64,000 bases of DNA, from assembly GCA_034336665.1 (NCBI GenBank), contig CM067569.1:5883820-5947819 (forward strand), in the 5' to 3' direction. A model generated the notes under the pieces. That model ran no database searches and was not told the origin of the DNA. It saw only the letters and a program-made list of their open reading frames with translations. Shown in pieces: positions 47,862 to 61,369 of the stretch (within the stretch, counting starts at the first letter, position 1; each line of letters begins with the position of its first letter). The position numbers were made by a program, and so were the translations under genes. Origin of the DNA: Luscinia megarhynchos. Lineage: Eukaryota > Chordata > Aves > Passeriformes > Turdidae.

Positions 47862-48670
47862 TATAAATTCCTGTTTGTGTTATTTCAGTGGACATCTCAG
47901 TCTGCAGAGCTGCTTCACTTGGCAGCAGCTCCTCCCCAGACTCTGCCCCTGCTGCACTCCCCAAAATGCTCACACTCTGCTGTGAGCCCCAAGAAACCTG
48001 TTAGATTTGCCTAAAAACATCCTCTGACACTGCTTTTAGCAACAAACTGGACTTCCTGTTAAGTTCAACTTTTCTCCAAAAGTCCCTGTTTTGTCCTCTT
48101 TTAAGTCAGATAACTGGAAATAACATTTTATTTGGAAATATTGAAAGGATGTCATGGGAGTTTTATTTCCCAGATGGACTGGCTGTTCCCTCATGCACCA
48201 CGAACAGCTGTCTCCTCACCCTGGAGAAAATTCTGTAGTGTGTGATGGGGACACGAAGATGACAGGGTATGTGGCTTCTGGAGAAACTTGGAGCACAGGA
48301 ATGTTACTCAAAGGAGATTCTGTGGTATGACTTCAGTAGCAATATTCAACTTTTTGCTTTTTCTTTCCCACAAGTTTGGGTGGCTTGGTTTTTTGTGGGT
48401 TTTTTTTCACTGTAAAGCAGATTAGGTCTGATGTCAAAAATGCTGCACACACGTTTGTTCTGGCACACCAGCAAAGCTGAGCAGGGAAGGCAATTATCTA
48501 CAGCACAGCCATTGAGCTGCACAGTTCTGGGAGAGGAAACTGCAGGGTAGGTGGAGCCAGATGGGTTATGAACTCCATCACTCCAATTTTGCTCCTTAGG
48601 ATGGTTTCACTGCCTCCCTGCCTCTGAACAAGATCCTTCCTACAGCTCTTTTTGCTGCATTTTTGCTCTT
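47862..48670. other. Unique noncoding sequence, no gene seen
   Basis: Mixed composition with a short T/G-rich tract near 48390-48408. No gene, domain or named repeat is visible. Confidence 0.5.
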
Positions 48671-48720
48671 TTCTGTTTTGTTGTTGTTGGGTTTTTTTGT
48701 TTTTTTGTTTTTTGTTTTTT
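48671..48720. repeat. Low-complexity T/G tract
   Basis: An impure run of T with interspersed G (TTTTG, TTG and T7G units). It produces phenylalanine-rich and lysine/glutamine-rich spurious frames on the two strands. Confidence 0.88.
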
Positions 48721-48845
48721 GGAGCACCAGAGAAACATCCTTTCTGTGAGGTTATATGGGTTATATGTACTGCAAACACTGTTACTGAGGCTAATCCTGG
48801 AGGCACCAGGCCAGTTTCTTTGGCTCCACAGTTACATTTCACTCA

Positions 48846-48990
48846 CTACCATATGGTGGTCTAGTCCTTCCATCAAGCTGTTAATGACAAGGCTGAACCA
48901 AGCCTTGGCCAACCCTGGCATAAATGTCCCTTAGGGATGGTGACTGGCAGAGGACAGAATGTCCTGCTATCTCTCTATACCCTCCTCCTA
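48846..48990 (-). mobile_element. Possible old CR1 fragment, internal, antisense
   Basis: The plus strand reads 'gttaatgacaaggctgaacc', then 'aagcc', then 'cccttagggatggtgactgg', resembling the reverse-complement CR1 passage of the type 'ttaaacaggactggccc..ccctggggaacaccactggtgactgg'. The match is by memory, the divergence is high and the borders are vague. It could also be unrelated. Confidence 0.4.
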
Positions 48991-50699
48991 GAAATCACCT
49001 GAAAGTCTTGTTGGGATAATCAGCACAATGCAAAGAGCTGGAAATGTTCTGCTGGAGAGCAGCAGTGCCCAAGGACAGGGCCAGGTCCTCCAAAGAGTGG
49101 CTGGAGTGTAGGGCATGGATCTGTGTTTCCTGCAGAATGAAGGACAATGTGGCACTGCTGACCCCCTAGCAGGACAGAGGGAGCTGCACAAACAAAAGGT
49201 AGGAGCATGTCAGGGTACTGGACAGCTTCATCTTCCAGGAGATCTCGTGGATTCTGTGGCACCAGGCTCTGCCTGGAAAGCTGCATCCAGCTCTGAGCTG
49301 CAGGCAATGATGCACAAGGAGAAGAGCACAGGTCACCAGGGTGAATCTCATCTAACTCCAGTGCTAAGTGGGGAAAAGGAGACCAACATGTGGTCAGTAA
49401 TTCCATAGAAAGGAAATATTTCAATCAATCAATTCAGTTTGCTTATTCCTCTTCCCTGTTTCACTTCTACTTTCCTGTCCCTCTTTATTCTCTGCCACCT
49501 CCTCACAGACCTGACTGCTTTCATTACAAGGTTGAAGGGCAGTGCCAAGTGAGCACATTAATCTCATACATTTTCATGAATATCAATTACAAGCTGGATG
49601 CCAGAAGATTTTTCTTATTTTCATCAGAGTCGAGACCCAATTCTATGTACCAACCCTGTCTCAGGTAAAACCTGGGGGTGTTCCTTCCAAAGCCAAGCCT
49701 GCCATTCCTTTCCCCCACTCTCTCCCACCATGCTGATAGCCCTTTGCTTTTTTCCTGTAGTATCTATATATACAGTGGTTATCAGAAAAGCCATTCCCCT
49801 TTCTGCCCTTGAAAGGCAATATCCACACAGGCTCTCAGGCAGAATTTGGAGTGCAGAATCTCTGCTGTTCAATTACCACAGAGCTTATCTCTTTCATGTG
49901 TGACTAGATATTGTATTTTTTTTTTCTCCAGCAAGGCTGAAATTTAAAAGGACAGAAGAATTTCTAGTGCTTGAGATGGAGGAATATGTCTGGTGCTGGA
50001 ATGAATGGAGTTTATGGGCTGCTGGGAAATAGGACTATTTCTGAGGGAATTATTGTGTCTCTTATTTTGCAATTGCACTCTTGGTTACCTGATTCAGATC
50101 ATCATGACAACAAAAGGTCAAAATCATATAGCAAACTTCACAGCTATGCTTTTCTACACACGAAAACCATCCTTTTCTTTCACATTTTACCCATGGTACA
50201 GTGAGCTCTGGCTGCATGGCAGTAAAATAAGGCCAGAGAGAGCTGGCTGCAAGTCCAATGTAATCTTTATTTGAATTACAAAAATGCCAGTGAACTTTAC
50301 TTATGGGTTAGCATTCCACTTTGCTGGCTGCTCTGCAGAAACCAAGCAAAAAAGCAAATCCACCCAGAAGGGCTGTGGGTGGAAGGCAGTGGATGCCCCA
50401 GTCAGGGGCAGGACCCTGGTGACCCAGGGCAGCAGCTCTCCTGCCAGCAGGAGAACAAGGGCTCAGGGCTCCCCTGGTGACCAGGCACCAAACCAGCAGG
50501 GCTGGCTCATTCCCTGCTGTGCCCTGAGCCCTGCTGAAGTGATTGATCCCACTGATGGTGAGAGCTGTGTCCCCAGAGACTGTGATCTCACAGCATCTTC
50601 CAGATAACTCCTAAAGCAGCTGAGAGCTGGAGAGGGTGACATGCACACAGGCAGCTGGAGAAAAGGGGAAAGGCATGATCTAAAACACATTATTAATTT
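48991..50699. other. Noncoding sequence with a GC-rich, CpG-poor patch
   Basis: The part at about 50370-50620 is rich in G+C but nearly lacks CpG and shows short repeated words such as CCTGGTGACC. Open frames of 60-130 codons overlap on both strands here and at 49.0-49.4 kb, as composition predicts. No gene is supported. Confidence 0.5.
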
Positions 50700-50890
50700 T
50701 GGGTCAAGATATGGCAGCTTACCATGAAGTTTTATAGCTATAGATAGTAACAGGAGCAGTGACCTTTAATTAGAGTGAGATAATGGGCGCTGCTCTAACA
50801 GGGAAATGGCTAAAAATAAAAGCCAGTATAAAAATATAAAGTATCTCAGAGTGTGATCACATTTTCCACTAATGGAAAACATAGCTCAGC
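50700..50890. promoter_or_regulatory. Regulatory-like block with a MEF2-type site
   Basis: CTAAAAATAA at 50810-50819 fits the MEF2 consensus exactly. TGACCT (nuclear-receptor half site) followed by TTAATTAG lies at 50760-50773, and a GATA word (gagataatgg) lies between. The block is repeat-free. Motif presence is seen; enhancer activity is inference and the motifs are short enough to occur by chance. Confidence 0.2.
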
Positions 50891-52685
50891 TCGCTCTATC
50901 ATTGAAAAATGTTTTCTTTTAGAGACTAAGGTTACATTTAGATCCTGAGCTGGTGTGGTTTAATTCAAAGTACCATATTAAACTGGTAAATTTAGAGAAA
51001 CCAGAAAACTGAGTGGATATTCCCACTTTGGTTTAAGCTGGACTTATTAAATTTTGGTTGAGCTTGATTTGATTTAGTTTGAGTTTAAAGTAAATGAAAA
51101 CCCCCGATGTAAAGTTAAATTTACCACCTGTAAATTAAAACAGGGGAGATTTTTCAATGCTTTTGCTTTAGCAAGCTCTCCAGTGTTAGAAATCTGGAGG
51201 GAAATGGTGCTGAGCCCTGATATCCTAACTGTGTGTATTTCTGGGGGGATGTTTCAATTAATTTGGTCCTGAGAGCTGAATGCCTGTTTCAGAGCAGGGC
51301 ATTTCTGCATTTTAGCTCCAGCTAAGAGGAATCCAGAGCATGTGCTCCCAGACCCCTTTCTGGACATCACAAAATGGGAATGGTGAGCAAGGCTGGTTTG
51401 AAATAACATTTCTGACCTGCACTAGGATTAGTTGTGGCTTTGGATGACTTGGTGCATGTTTGTATGTCAGAAGAGACACACAAAAACCTGAAAACCTCAG
51501 TGGGACCCAGTCTGTGAAATGGCTGGTGCTGGGACTCCACATGAGGAGGTGTTGAAATTCCTATGAGCTCACAAAGCATCCCATCCCATTTCTTGAAGTT
51601 TCTCAAGGAGGAACTTTTAAAAGTTTCTAATATTTCTCCCATGAATTGAAAATACTTTGATTTGCCTTTAATATTGCCAAACTGTAGCTGAAACTGTTAC
51701 TAACTCACAGAATGTGGCTTCCTTTTTCTCTCAAATTTAAACTGGCCCATTGGAATTAAACCAGTGACTTAAGAAAGAATTGTTTGCAACCCAAACTGCC
51801 TCAAAATAATACATCCTGTGGCTCTCAGCTTAGAAATGCACTTTTCAGTATCATAAGAATTTGGGCATCTATCTTCTTATGTGTCAGAGACAAGGAAAAT
51901 TTCCCACTTCCCAGGTTTTGCTGACAAACTTCCTGCACCTATTCAGATAATGTGATTTGTGAACTGTCTTGAAATGCCCCAACAAATGCAAGCTGTGAAT
52001 AGCTGCTCTATTAATATGCAAGTCAGAACTGCCATTATAGCACAAATTATAGAGAGAACTGAAAAACATTTCAAGAGTTGACTCGTGCTTGAGAAGCAAT
52101 CACAGCCCACCCCTGCCCCAGCACATATCCTTCCACAATAGGATCTTCCCTATATCTGTTGACAAACTTTGGCTAATGTTTCTGCTGGCTGAAAGGTTTT
52201 CTGCCAATACAGCAACATATTGCAGATAAAACCTAATGAGCTGAGCTTAACAAAAAAATGCCATGTGGCTTCCTTACAGTGATGCCCATCTGTCGACTTA
52301 GTGAAGCAGCAGTGTGCTGCAGCTGTACTCCTTTGCTTTTTATCAAATCAAAATAGAGCTGTGCACCCCAGAGTCAGGTATGATAAACAGGCCAGCAAAT
52401 TGCCTTACATGGGTTCACACAGCTCCTTCTCTGTCTCACTTTTCAGAGCAGCACAACCAGATGGCTCCTAACGGTGGGTGAAATTCTCTCCGTTATGTTT
52501 TTGGCATTGAGCTGGAGGGATGGAGTCCAGAAGTCCACCACCAAAACAACAGATATTTAAATTGGACTGGGACTGAGATTACAGCCTGCAAACAGAACTT
52601 TTGAAATTGAAGCAGATTTCATTAATGGCAAACAAAATGCCTATTTAGAGTGGGTCTGGTGGAACAAAATGGGGACAAAACAATT
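50891..52685. other. Unique A+T-rich noncoding sequence
   Basis: No open frame above about 91 codons and no domain. The 51.9-52.3 kb part is repeat-free with conserved-element-like texture, without proof. Confidence 0.5.
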
Positions 52686-52699
52686 AAAAAAAAAAAAAA
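52686..52699. repeat. Poly-A run, 14 nt
   Basis: An uninterrupted A run. Simple repeat. Confidence 0.9.
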
Positions 52700-53475
52700 G
52701 TCTTTGTGAGCAGCCTCACAGAGCAATGAGGGGCTTGGCCTTCCTCCAGCCTCCCTCCTGGCTGGTGCAAAGCCTGGTGCAAGGCAAATGCCCCTTCCAC
52801 ACCCCCCTTATGTGTCACAGGGGCAATGGGAACAGGGAAGGGTTCCCTGGCTGCAGGCATTGTCTCCCACCAGTCCTGTCTGTGGCCAAGGGTGCAGAGA
52901 AATAATTTCTGCTGTGGTTGGAACTTGGGTCATTAAGAGGCTTGGGGATATGGAGCATCTGTCTGTGGTAGAAATCCCTGCTGAGAGCAGGATGTCACAG
53001 GCTAAAGGCTTCAGCTTCTCCTGCCTCATCTCTTCCCTTTTCCTGACATTTTTCAGACCTGTCTGAAGTTCGAAAGGAGTTTGCTCTTCCTTTAACTGGC
53101 TGCTAAACAAATATTGGTGCTTTTGTCTCATCTGTGGTTTTGGCATCAGTTCCAGATTTGGGGGACGATTAAAATGACTCTAGATTCAGTGTAGAGGCAG
53201 TTCTTGCTTGGCAAATTTGGAATGGAGTCTTTCAGTGTGTGAGTTTTAAGTCCAGCTGATTTTAAGTCTTAAGACTGAATGTGAAATTCATTTTTTTGCT
53301 GCCAACATGTACGTGAGCTTCTATTGCTGGGAACACACAGCAGATTTGCATGAGGTTTTGCTGTGACCAAGAGAAATATATGAAATAGAGCAGATTGAAA
53401 TTGTTTTAAAATTTGACTGCTGATGAACTCCTCCAGCACATTAGTCTTTCGTGAATTTAGGCTTCTCTGAACATT
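52700..53475. other. Unique noncoding sequence, no gene seen
   Basis: Overlapping open frames of 78-112 codons between 52669 and 53146 on both strands show no domains. No named repeats. Confidence 0.5.
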
Positions 53476-53496
53476 TGTGTTGTGTGTGTGTGTGTA
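53476..53496. repeat. (TG)n microsatellite
   Basis: A short, nearly pure TG dinucleotide run of about nine units with one early interruption. Potentially length-polymorphic. Confidence 0.92.
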
Positions 53497-56400
53497 CCTG
53501 TGAGCTGTCACCCTGCAGCTGTGCCAACATTTCAAAGGGTAAACCTGGAGCCTCTCAGTTGTCTGCACTCCAGTGAAAGAGAAAATAAAAATGTCATATG
53601 TAGAAAACCAACTCAATAGAAACAGAACTGGCACCTTTTCCCTCCGGGTCATTAAAAATTATCTGAATCTTCCATACTTCTGAGGAGCAGATTGTTTGTA
53701 TTCATGGGTATTTGCATGTAGGTAGATGGTTCATTTTAAACACAGATATCTGGAAAATCTGTCCTCTTTTCCTCCCAATGCACTCTCTGTGTGCCTCAGG
53801 AAAAAATGATTCTGCTGAACATGAATTAAGCAGTATTAAATAAACTGCAGAGATGTTGAAGTTTGGTACTGGGACAAAACCCAAAAAATTTTAAATTTTG
53901 TGCATAGGACATTTCAGGATTATGATTGCTGTGAATTGTGGTAATTTCTTTTTGTGTGCATGAGATGGTGAAGGGATGCATCCACATCAAACAGCTGAGG
54001 CAGGATGAGCAGTGTCAGAGCCAGCAGCTCTAATTCACATTCTTCCTTTTCATTCTGTTGTGTCTGCATCCTGCAGATATAACAAAATGAGAGAGTGCTT
54101 GTCTTGGAAAGGGTGTCAGGACTAGCATGGAAAAGGATGAGTTATGTGCAGTGATGTGGCATCTAAATGTAGACAAATGAAATTTTCTTGTTTTGGAAGT
54201 GGTGACAAATGCCATGTTGAACTAGCTTTGCTTGGGCAGGGCTATACAGTGGTAGGCAAAGTTTGCTGAGAAGTATTCTGGGAAATCTATACTCTGGAAG
54301 TAAAATCTACACGTGGGCCATTGCATCTGCAGTCACCAGATCTGCAGAATCAAACCCTCAGCTCAGGGCAAGAGGCTGAGGCAACTCACTGTGACCAGAG
54401 TAGTTTTACTGTTCTCTCAACACTGCTTCAAATTCTGTCCCATTTCCTAAGTTCCTAACTCTCACAGCCCACTGTAAGCTGTATGCAAATCCTTCCTAAA
54501 CAGAATTGACAATGTTGCAAGTGCTGGAATTTGCCTAAAAGTGTGTTGTATAATTTGACTTTCTTCCTGGTGTTTTGTTCACGGCTGCAATTTCTTCCTT
54601 TTAGCCAAGCTGTGGATGAGAGGAAGAATGAACAAGATGGTTGAGTTAAATATAGCACTGGGGTTGAAGCATAACAGACTGTCCAGGGCTCCAGTCATAA
54701 AAGAAGAAAGAAATTACTTCAGAGAGCATTAAGCACTCTCTTGCTATAGAAGTTGTACATGATGTCAAAGAGTGGAGAGTACTGAACAGCATGCTAGGCA
54801 AAGGAAAATCCTGGGATGCTGACCCAGAAAATTAACATGCTGCTCAGTGGTTAGCTCAAAATGGAAGAGGAGTTTCACAACTCTTTTCCCTGAACTGGTG
54901 ACAGCTGTGACAAAGCCATACCATGGAGTTACAGCTCCAGCTTCATCCTCAGTGTCTGTATGTGTGAGCTGTGGGTAAGGAAAAGTCTTTGTACAGCTGC
55001 AGTGATGTCCTGGAGTGAGAGAGCCACAGGCTGAGCACACTGTGGACTGCACTAAAGCAGGAAAGGAAAGTACTAAAGGAAATTTGGCCTGGTCTCCCCC
55101 CACCCGTGAATCTCTGCTCACATTTCCAGGATTAATTTTCTCATGTTAGCTCTATGCCTCCTAATGTAAGAGGTGTGAGAAGATGATTGCTGCAAGTACA
55201 AATGTGACCCTGCAGTGGAGGGAATGTGTCTGGGTGCTGTTCCTGAGCTCTGTGCAGGCAGAGGTCTGTGGGCTGCCCGTGGACAATCTCTGTGGCCACC
55301 TGAGGTTGTGCTGCTCAGCACACCCTAGCCATGCTGGCAGTATTGCTTTGTGTCCTGAAGCTGCGGGTAGGAAAAGATACAGAACAGGGGTTGCATTGCT
55401 TATGCTGGGAGCTGAGCACCATGAGGGCTGTGATGTGGTGGGGCAGGAGGTGCTCAGGGTTAGTGCTGGAAGGGATCTTCCTCAGTGGCCAGCTGAGAAA
55501 ATAATGGAAATCATTTCCAAACCCTTGCAAATGAAACAACCCTGGGTTTTGGAGAGCTCAGTCACCTTGCTTGGTCAAACAAAGGGTGTGGGATGAGGCA
55601 GGAGAGGAGTGAGTTCTCTTTTCCTGCGGGGTGAAAAGCTTGGCTTTGTTTGTAGCATCACTGTTAAATTGTGCTGTGATGAATGCAGGAGGGTTCCTGT
55701 GGTGAAAATCAACCTGGCCCCTCCCCACCATGCTGATAGGTGCTGTGTAAAGGCTTAGAATTTTATATTGCAGACACATACTGGGAATATAGCTACAGAT
55801 AAGAAAATGTTGGATCAGCAAGGAATCTGCTCACCTGCTGCCTCCCCCTCTCTACATGAATATAAGGGCCCCTTCTGTGAAGAGAGGATTTAAAGAAAAT
55901 TGGACATAGAAAGCAGAACCATTCATCTGCTATCATTTGTTATTAAACAACCTCATAATAGTGATGATCAGGAAAATATTTCATTGAAATTCATCCAATA
56001 CCTTTCTCTGTGAAGAAATTGCTATAGTAAAATGCTGGTTCTGCTGAACAAATAACAAAATTGTCACAGGACCTATTGAACAATTTACACAACACATCCA
56101 CTAACTTCTAGAAAACAACTTCCCTTCAATATTTGCCTTTTATAGGGAGAAAGAAATGCTGGACACTGGTTTAATTTCAGTTTGTGTATCTCCAGATCTA
56201 CACAAAAGGCATTTGCCCACTGAGTTTTGTGCCTTTTATGAGGAGTGACTTATTGAAAAAAGAATGTGTTTTACTTTTAGTGACCCTGAGCACTAGAAAC
56301 AGATGAAGAATTGATTTTTTTGTTTGCTGATGAACTAGGAATTTGTGAGGAAAATGCTTGTGGGTTGATCCCCCCAACTTTTTTCATCTTCCCACAGAAG

Positions 56401-58440
56401 TGTAAAATAAAAAAGCTAAAAAGGATTGACTTGGCCCAAGCATTTCTTTGATATAGAACACAATATGTTGTTCAGAAAATGTGAAAATGAAAGGCCTGGA
56501 ATGCTTTTACCAGAAAAAAAGTCAGCTCCTACTGCTGGGAATGAGTAAGGTCACATCCCCTGCTCACTTCATCCTGAACCCCTTGTGTTGGAGCAAACCA
56601 GCAGTACCTTCAAACAAAACAAAAAACTACTTTATAGTTCAATAAAGAGAGTTGCTTGTGCTTATCTGTAGTGATTCACCTGAATTTTACAAAGGAGCAG
56701 TAATGCCAGCAACAACAAAAACTCCTTTGCCAGAATTTTCAGTGGAAATTTTACCAATAATACAATTTTTTTCAGATTGATTCAGTTTTCATTTGAGAAA
56801 AGATATGGAAAAGTTGTTCTGCAGCTATTAAACCCTAGGATTTTGTGGTTTAAATTAAGAAAAAAATCAATCTCTGAGTTTTTCAGTGCAACTTCAAAAA
56901 TGCCCATTTTTAAACAGAGAAAGGAAAAAGGTTTGACTTGTTCTCAAAATCTCTAAACCAAGTCACATCTCTGCAGCTCTTTAAGTGCATTGTGGTAATA
57001 GACCCCAGCTTCTTGTGGGTTTGTACTCACAGAATTAATCACAAGGCTTTTATTTGCTTTCAGCTTAGAAGGGCTGATATAACTGCACATGAAGCTTTTG
57101 TACTCGCTCTCAGATGAGCTGGAACATTTTATAACACTTTCTGGTCTATTTTCCAGCCCTGTAACAAATAAATAAACTCTTTGATGTTGCCAGCTGAAAG
57201 CCTAATTGTTTCTGTAATGATTCTTTGTTAAGTTACCTCTTTGCTCCTTGCCTGTGAAGATGTTTTCCATGGCCTGGGTTCAAGATGTTCTCTGAAAGGC
57301 CATTAAGTGATACAATTATGTGGAACTTTGTAGGAGATCTTTCATAAGAGACTTTGGAAACTTTGAATCTTGGCTATTAAAAGATGGGGTGTTGCAAATG
57401 AATGTCTTGAAAGCCAACGAGATAAACTTGAGTTTCACTGGAATGAAGCTGCTCTGTTTTGAGGGCTCTCTCTTTAACTGTTCTTGTGTGCTGTCCATTC
57501 TGGTAATTTTGGGGAGGAGGATGTTATTAATTGGAGAGGCATGAATAGAGAATGGCTTTCTCTGCAAGAGCAAACCACTCAAAAGGGGAAGAAGCCTTGT
57601 TTGCTGCAGGGAAATGATCTCTTACACAGTCCAGGATGTTTCTGGGTCCAGCCTGGCCCCATCCAGCTCCTGAACCTTGGTCCTTCTCCCACAGAATCAG
57701 ATGGCCCAAAAAGCTCCTGCTTAGAGGCAAGATGTGACCTCTCCATGTTCATTTTCCCTCTGCAGAGCACAGGGAGTGTAATTTCCCACCTCTCACTCAT
57801 GGGGATTGCTCGCTGAGTTCTGCTGTGTTATTCCAACAACAGCAAATTTGCCTACTTGGCTCTTTCCAACAATTTAATTTCTTTTTCTCAAGTCTTCCTT
57901 CTTCCCCAAAACTGGCTTCCCAGCTGTTTGTTCAGCCCAATTAATATAGCTCTGACAGAGAAGTGGCCATTGTATGATATTATTAATGCTGTTACATTTG
58001 CAGGAAGAATCTTGCTTCATTTCGAACTCATAGGTCAAGTTTTCTAGTCCCTCTTTATTTATCTATTTTGTGAAAAACTGCAATATTCAGCTCTGGGCTA
58101 TTCTCTACCTTTTGCCCCACCCTTTCATAATTGATTAAAGTTGTATGATTCTCCTTCTGCTCCTTGATGTGTTCTCCTGTGTTTGCACTTCCTTTGTTAG
58201 TGTTGGAGCATGAAGGAACACAATGAAACATTAAATAATACGAGGTCAAGGAATCAGTCAATGGAATTGTTAGAAGGTAAACAGAGAAAATGAGCATAAA
58301 CCAGCTACAAAAGGACAAGAGCCTGAGAACCAACAGAGCTTTTAGGCACTAGTGGAGTATGGCCTTGCAACAGACTTAATTAGCTGAAGGAGAGAGTTTG
58401 ATCAATTTATGTGCCATTTTACACAGAAGAGCTATTTGTG
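53497..58440. other. Unique noncoding sequence, no gene seen
   Basis: Open frames reach 137 codons (55183-55596), without domains. The 55.9-57.3 kb part is long, repeat-free and A+T-rich, with texture like conserved noncoding sequence. No named mobile element is recognised. Confidence 0.5.
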
Positions 58441-58498
58441 ATGGCAGGAGTGAGTCTTAGCAGACTAGAAGGTCTCTTCCAGCCCTAACAGTTTTTTC
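58441..58498 (+). mobile_element. CR1 LINE remnant, extreme 3' end
   Basis: The block 'agactagaaggtctcttcca' followed by 'gccctaacagtttttt' matches the last part of CR1 ('gactagatgacctctagaggtcccttccagccctaac'). Only the last 40-60 nt are recognisable. The left border is uncertain. Confidence 0.7.
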
Positions 58499-59979
58499 TC
58501 AGCTCCCTGTGTGACCCACTCCTGCTTGCTTTCCTTGCCCCAGTGGGTTAGACAGCTCTGTTTCCATGCTGGGGGAGAAGGGGGTCAGCAGCACAGGAGG
58601 ACATGTCCCTCTGTGTGGAGGCACGTTTGGGCCAGGGAGAGGTGACTGCTTGCCAGGATGGTCTGTGGGGTTGCTTGGAGTACCAAGAGGTTCCTATTCT
58701 GGAGGCAACTGCCAGAAAATACTGTCTGTTCTGGAGAAAGGTCCCTCAAATAGGAAAAAGAGTGGGCAGGTTGAGTTACAGCCTTTTCAGGTTTAGGATC
58801 TGTGTTGAACAATAGGCCAGGCTGCTAATGAAAATAAGCCATTCCCTCCAGGTTAGGCTTTGCAAGCAAACATTCAGGCTGATTTGTTAACAGCTCATAG
58901 TGCCTAAGGGACAGCAGAGCAGCTTGGTTCTCTGAAGAGAAGGAAGAGCACGATGGAGCTCTGGCCATTTATCATCCAGCCTAGATGGAGAGCATCGTGA
59001 GGGAGAAGGGAATAAATGCCAAGGGGTTAGTAAATTCTGGGGAGACAATCTCCAGGCAGTTCAGCTGCCTGAGGTGCATCAAATAAAGATCTGACAACAT
59101 TTGCTGCTCCTCTGGCTGGTGGGAGAGCTGAGCCAATTCCAGTGTCACTCAAGGAGTTGTTTCTCTTCCCCCCTTCTGACATCCTCACTCATGTTCTTGT
59201 CTCTTGGCTTTGTGCTGGCTGTGGCATTGGAAGCTTCTCTTGTTTTTGTCCCCCAGATTTGATATGTGCTTGCTTAGTGCATGGAATCAGCTGGAAAGAG
59301 GTTGAGGGTTAACATAAGGGCCAGCCCCAAGAAAAAGGGGCAGGGATGTACAGATCCAAAGTGGGGAGGAGAGGAGGGGTGAGGAGCAGGGTCACCTGGA
59401 TTTGCAGGCAGCAATTGCTGGATCAGCTCAGCTGATCCCTCAGCCCATTTGCAGTAATTGCACCTCAGGTTCATTGGAGTCATGCTGGGGAGGGAGCTGA
59501 GCTGGCACAGGGTGCCAGATATCCCTGGCACTGCCCAACTGTGCCTTTTGTTAGGGTGATAAAAGCATTTCAGCTGAAGAAAAAAAGTGGTGAGGCAAGA
59601 AAAAGATGTAATCCATTGTGAAGGAGAGACCCTGCCATCTCAGAGAAAACCTATGGCATCTCATGCTCTGGCAGAGACTTCAGGTTGGCTTAATTTAATC
59701 AAATATTCATGTTGTGGTTTTCCCAACTCTGACTGTGAGAGCAGCTGCCATTGATCACCAAACCTTTTGACAGAGATAACTGCCCTTGTTGAGCTTTGCT
59801 TCTACTTCAACATCCCCCTTGGAGGCACTTTTCACACCTTCATAAATGTGCACATTTACTGCCATTATTTAGTTCCAGGAGCTGCAGAAGTTCAGGTGTC
59901 TCTCCAGAAGCCTGTGCAGGCACATGTTGATTTGGACACAGAGCACATCCCCACGGAGCCAGAGTGCAGCATCCTTTAA
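58499..59979. other. Unique noncoding sequence, no gene seen
   Basis: Mixed composition with moderately G+C-rich parts at 58.55-58.75 and 59.3-59.5 kb, which explains overlapping open frames of 70-85 codons. No domains and no named repeats. Confidence 0.5.
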
Positions 59980-60310
59980 CAATTTTGATATGACATGCAA
60001 TAACATGTCACGGCATCTTTTGCACAGCTGACAAATGTGGCACTTTTTAAGAGCTAAAAAAGGCATTCATGAAATCCTGCATCATATTGCTGGCTCTCTG
60101 CTATCTCATTGCTATTGTCCTCCCTTGTTATGCAGAATCAAATTGTGTGCCTGCAGAATTTGATAAACTCTAGCACTTCACACATCTGCAACAGGCTAAC
60201 TTGATTACAATAGTTTAATTCTTCTTGATATCAACGAACTCCATACACAGTAAGATTAATTATTGCTGTCACTTTGTCAGCTCTGTAATGAGAAAACATA
60301 GATTCTGAAT
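59980..60310. other. Candidate conserved noncoding stretch with a 7-bp dyad
   Basis: A repeat-free block with TGACATG-CAATAA-CATGTCA at 59991-60010, a perfect 7-bp dyad. Several TAAT/GATTA words lie near 60200-60280. Regulatory function is inference only. Confidence 0.2.
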
Positions 60311-61189
60311 GACAGATGCAAATTTGCTGGGAAGAGCCAGTCTGTCTCACCTGCTCCCCAGGGAGGGAGAAAACCTGCAAAAGGTGAGCTGGCCTGGGAA
60401 GGGATGTGCAGGCTGGAACTGGGATTATCCCCCGCTCTTAGATGGGCCATGGATGTTTTTGTTAGTGTCTAAACCAACTCTTGTCAGCCTACCAGAACAT
60501 CTCACAACTGCATTTGCCCAGACAGCCTAATTTTATTTTCAGGTATTTAATGGTGAGGATGGAAACTACGTGCTGCCAAATGTTTGTCTTCAGGAGACTG
60601 TGCTATGTATTTGCCTCTCCTTACAGTGATTTTCTCTGGTCAGAGTGGGTGTAAAATGCCACCAGATCAGAGCAACAACGATTTCCACCTGCTCTGTGCT
60701 GCTATAAATGGGTACCCAGGAGAGCTGGACTGAAAAGCTGCCTGCTGCTGCAGAGGTGACAGACATAGCTGTTATTTTTTGCTTTGTTATTGTGCAACTG
60801 GCATTCTCTTGCTGAAGCTATGTTGAGTTATAGATTAGTATTTAATACTCCACTTTCACATTGGTACAAGGGACTTCAGTTCTCTTAAAGGGTAATGCTG
60901 GAGCATCCAAAAGCTGCTCCAACCAGTCCAGGGTTGGAAAGATCTGAATCAGGGAGCAGTGGCCACATCTTCACACTCCCAGCTTCATCCTTGGAACAGG
61001 GAATGGAGCAGAGCTTGGAGCAGGGAAGAAATGTGCTTGTTTTGAGGGGTGAGTTTGGTAAAGTGAATCTTCTGGGAGTACAGCTGGGAAGGCACAGGTT
61101 GGTATTTCATGATATCAAGTGAGGTTTTCTGAATGGATCTGATCTTTCTAGGTTAGTGTCTCCTCATTTGCTGGGTCTGCTGCACCTGC
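60311..61189. other. Unique noncoding sequence, no gene seen
   Basis: No open frame above 75 codons. CR1-like words near 60890-61090 are too weak to call. Confidence 0.5.
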
Positions 61190-61243
61190 ACAAATTTGGA
61201 CCAGATCCTTGTAGGTCCCTTCCAACTGAAATGCTCTGTTCTG
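61190..61243 (+). mobile_element. CR1 LINE remnant, extreme 3' end
   Basis: The block 'ccagatccttgtaggtccct' then 'tccaactgaaatgctctgtt' and 'ctg' is close to the CR1 terminal passage 'gatgatccttgtaggtcccttccaactgaaatattctattct'. About 45 nt are clear; the element presumably extended left but is worn away. Confidence 0.78.
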
Positions 61244-61369
61244 CTCCATATCAATGAAGCATGAAGGATCCTGTTTTATCTTGAAGCAACAGGATGCTGC
61301 AGTCTCCCCTGCCCAAAGACAGCAGCAGGAGAAATGATGCATTGTGCATAATTCCTGTTTCATTTCCTT
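61244..61369. other. Short unique spacer
   Basis: Sequence between the CR1 end and the candidate conserved block. Nothing is recognised in it. Confidence 0.5.

Noticed and set aside
60890..61090. CR1-like words upstream of the 61.2-kb CR1 end
   Set aside because: Matches are only scattered short words; I could not order them along the element.
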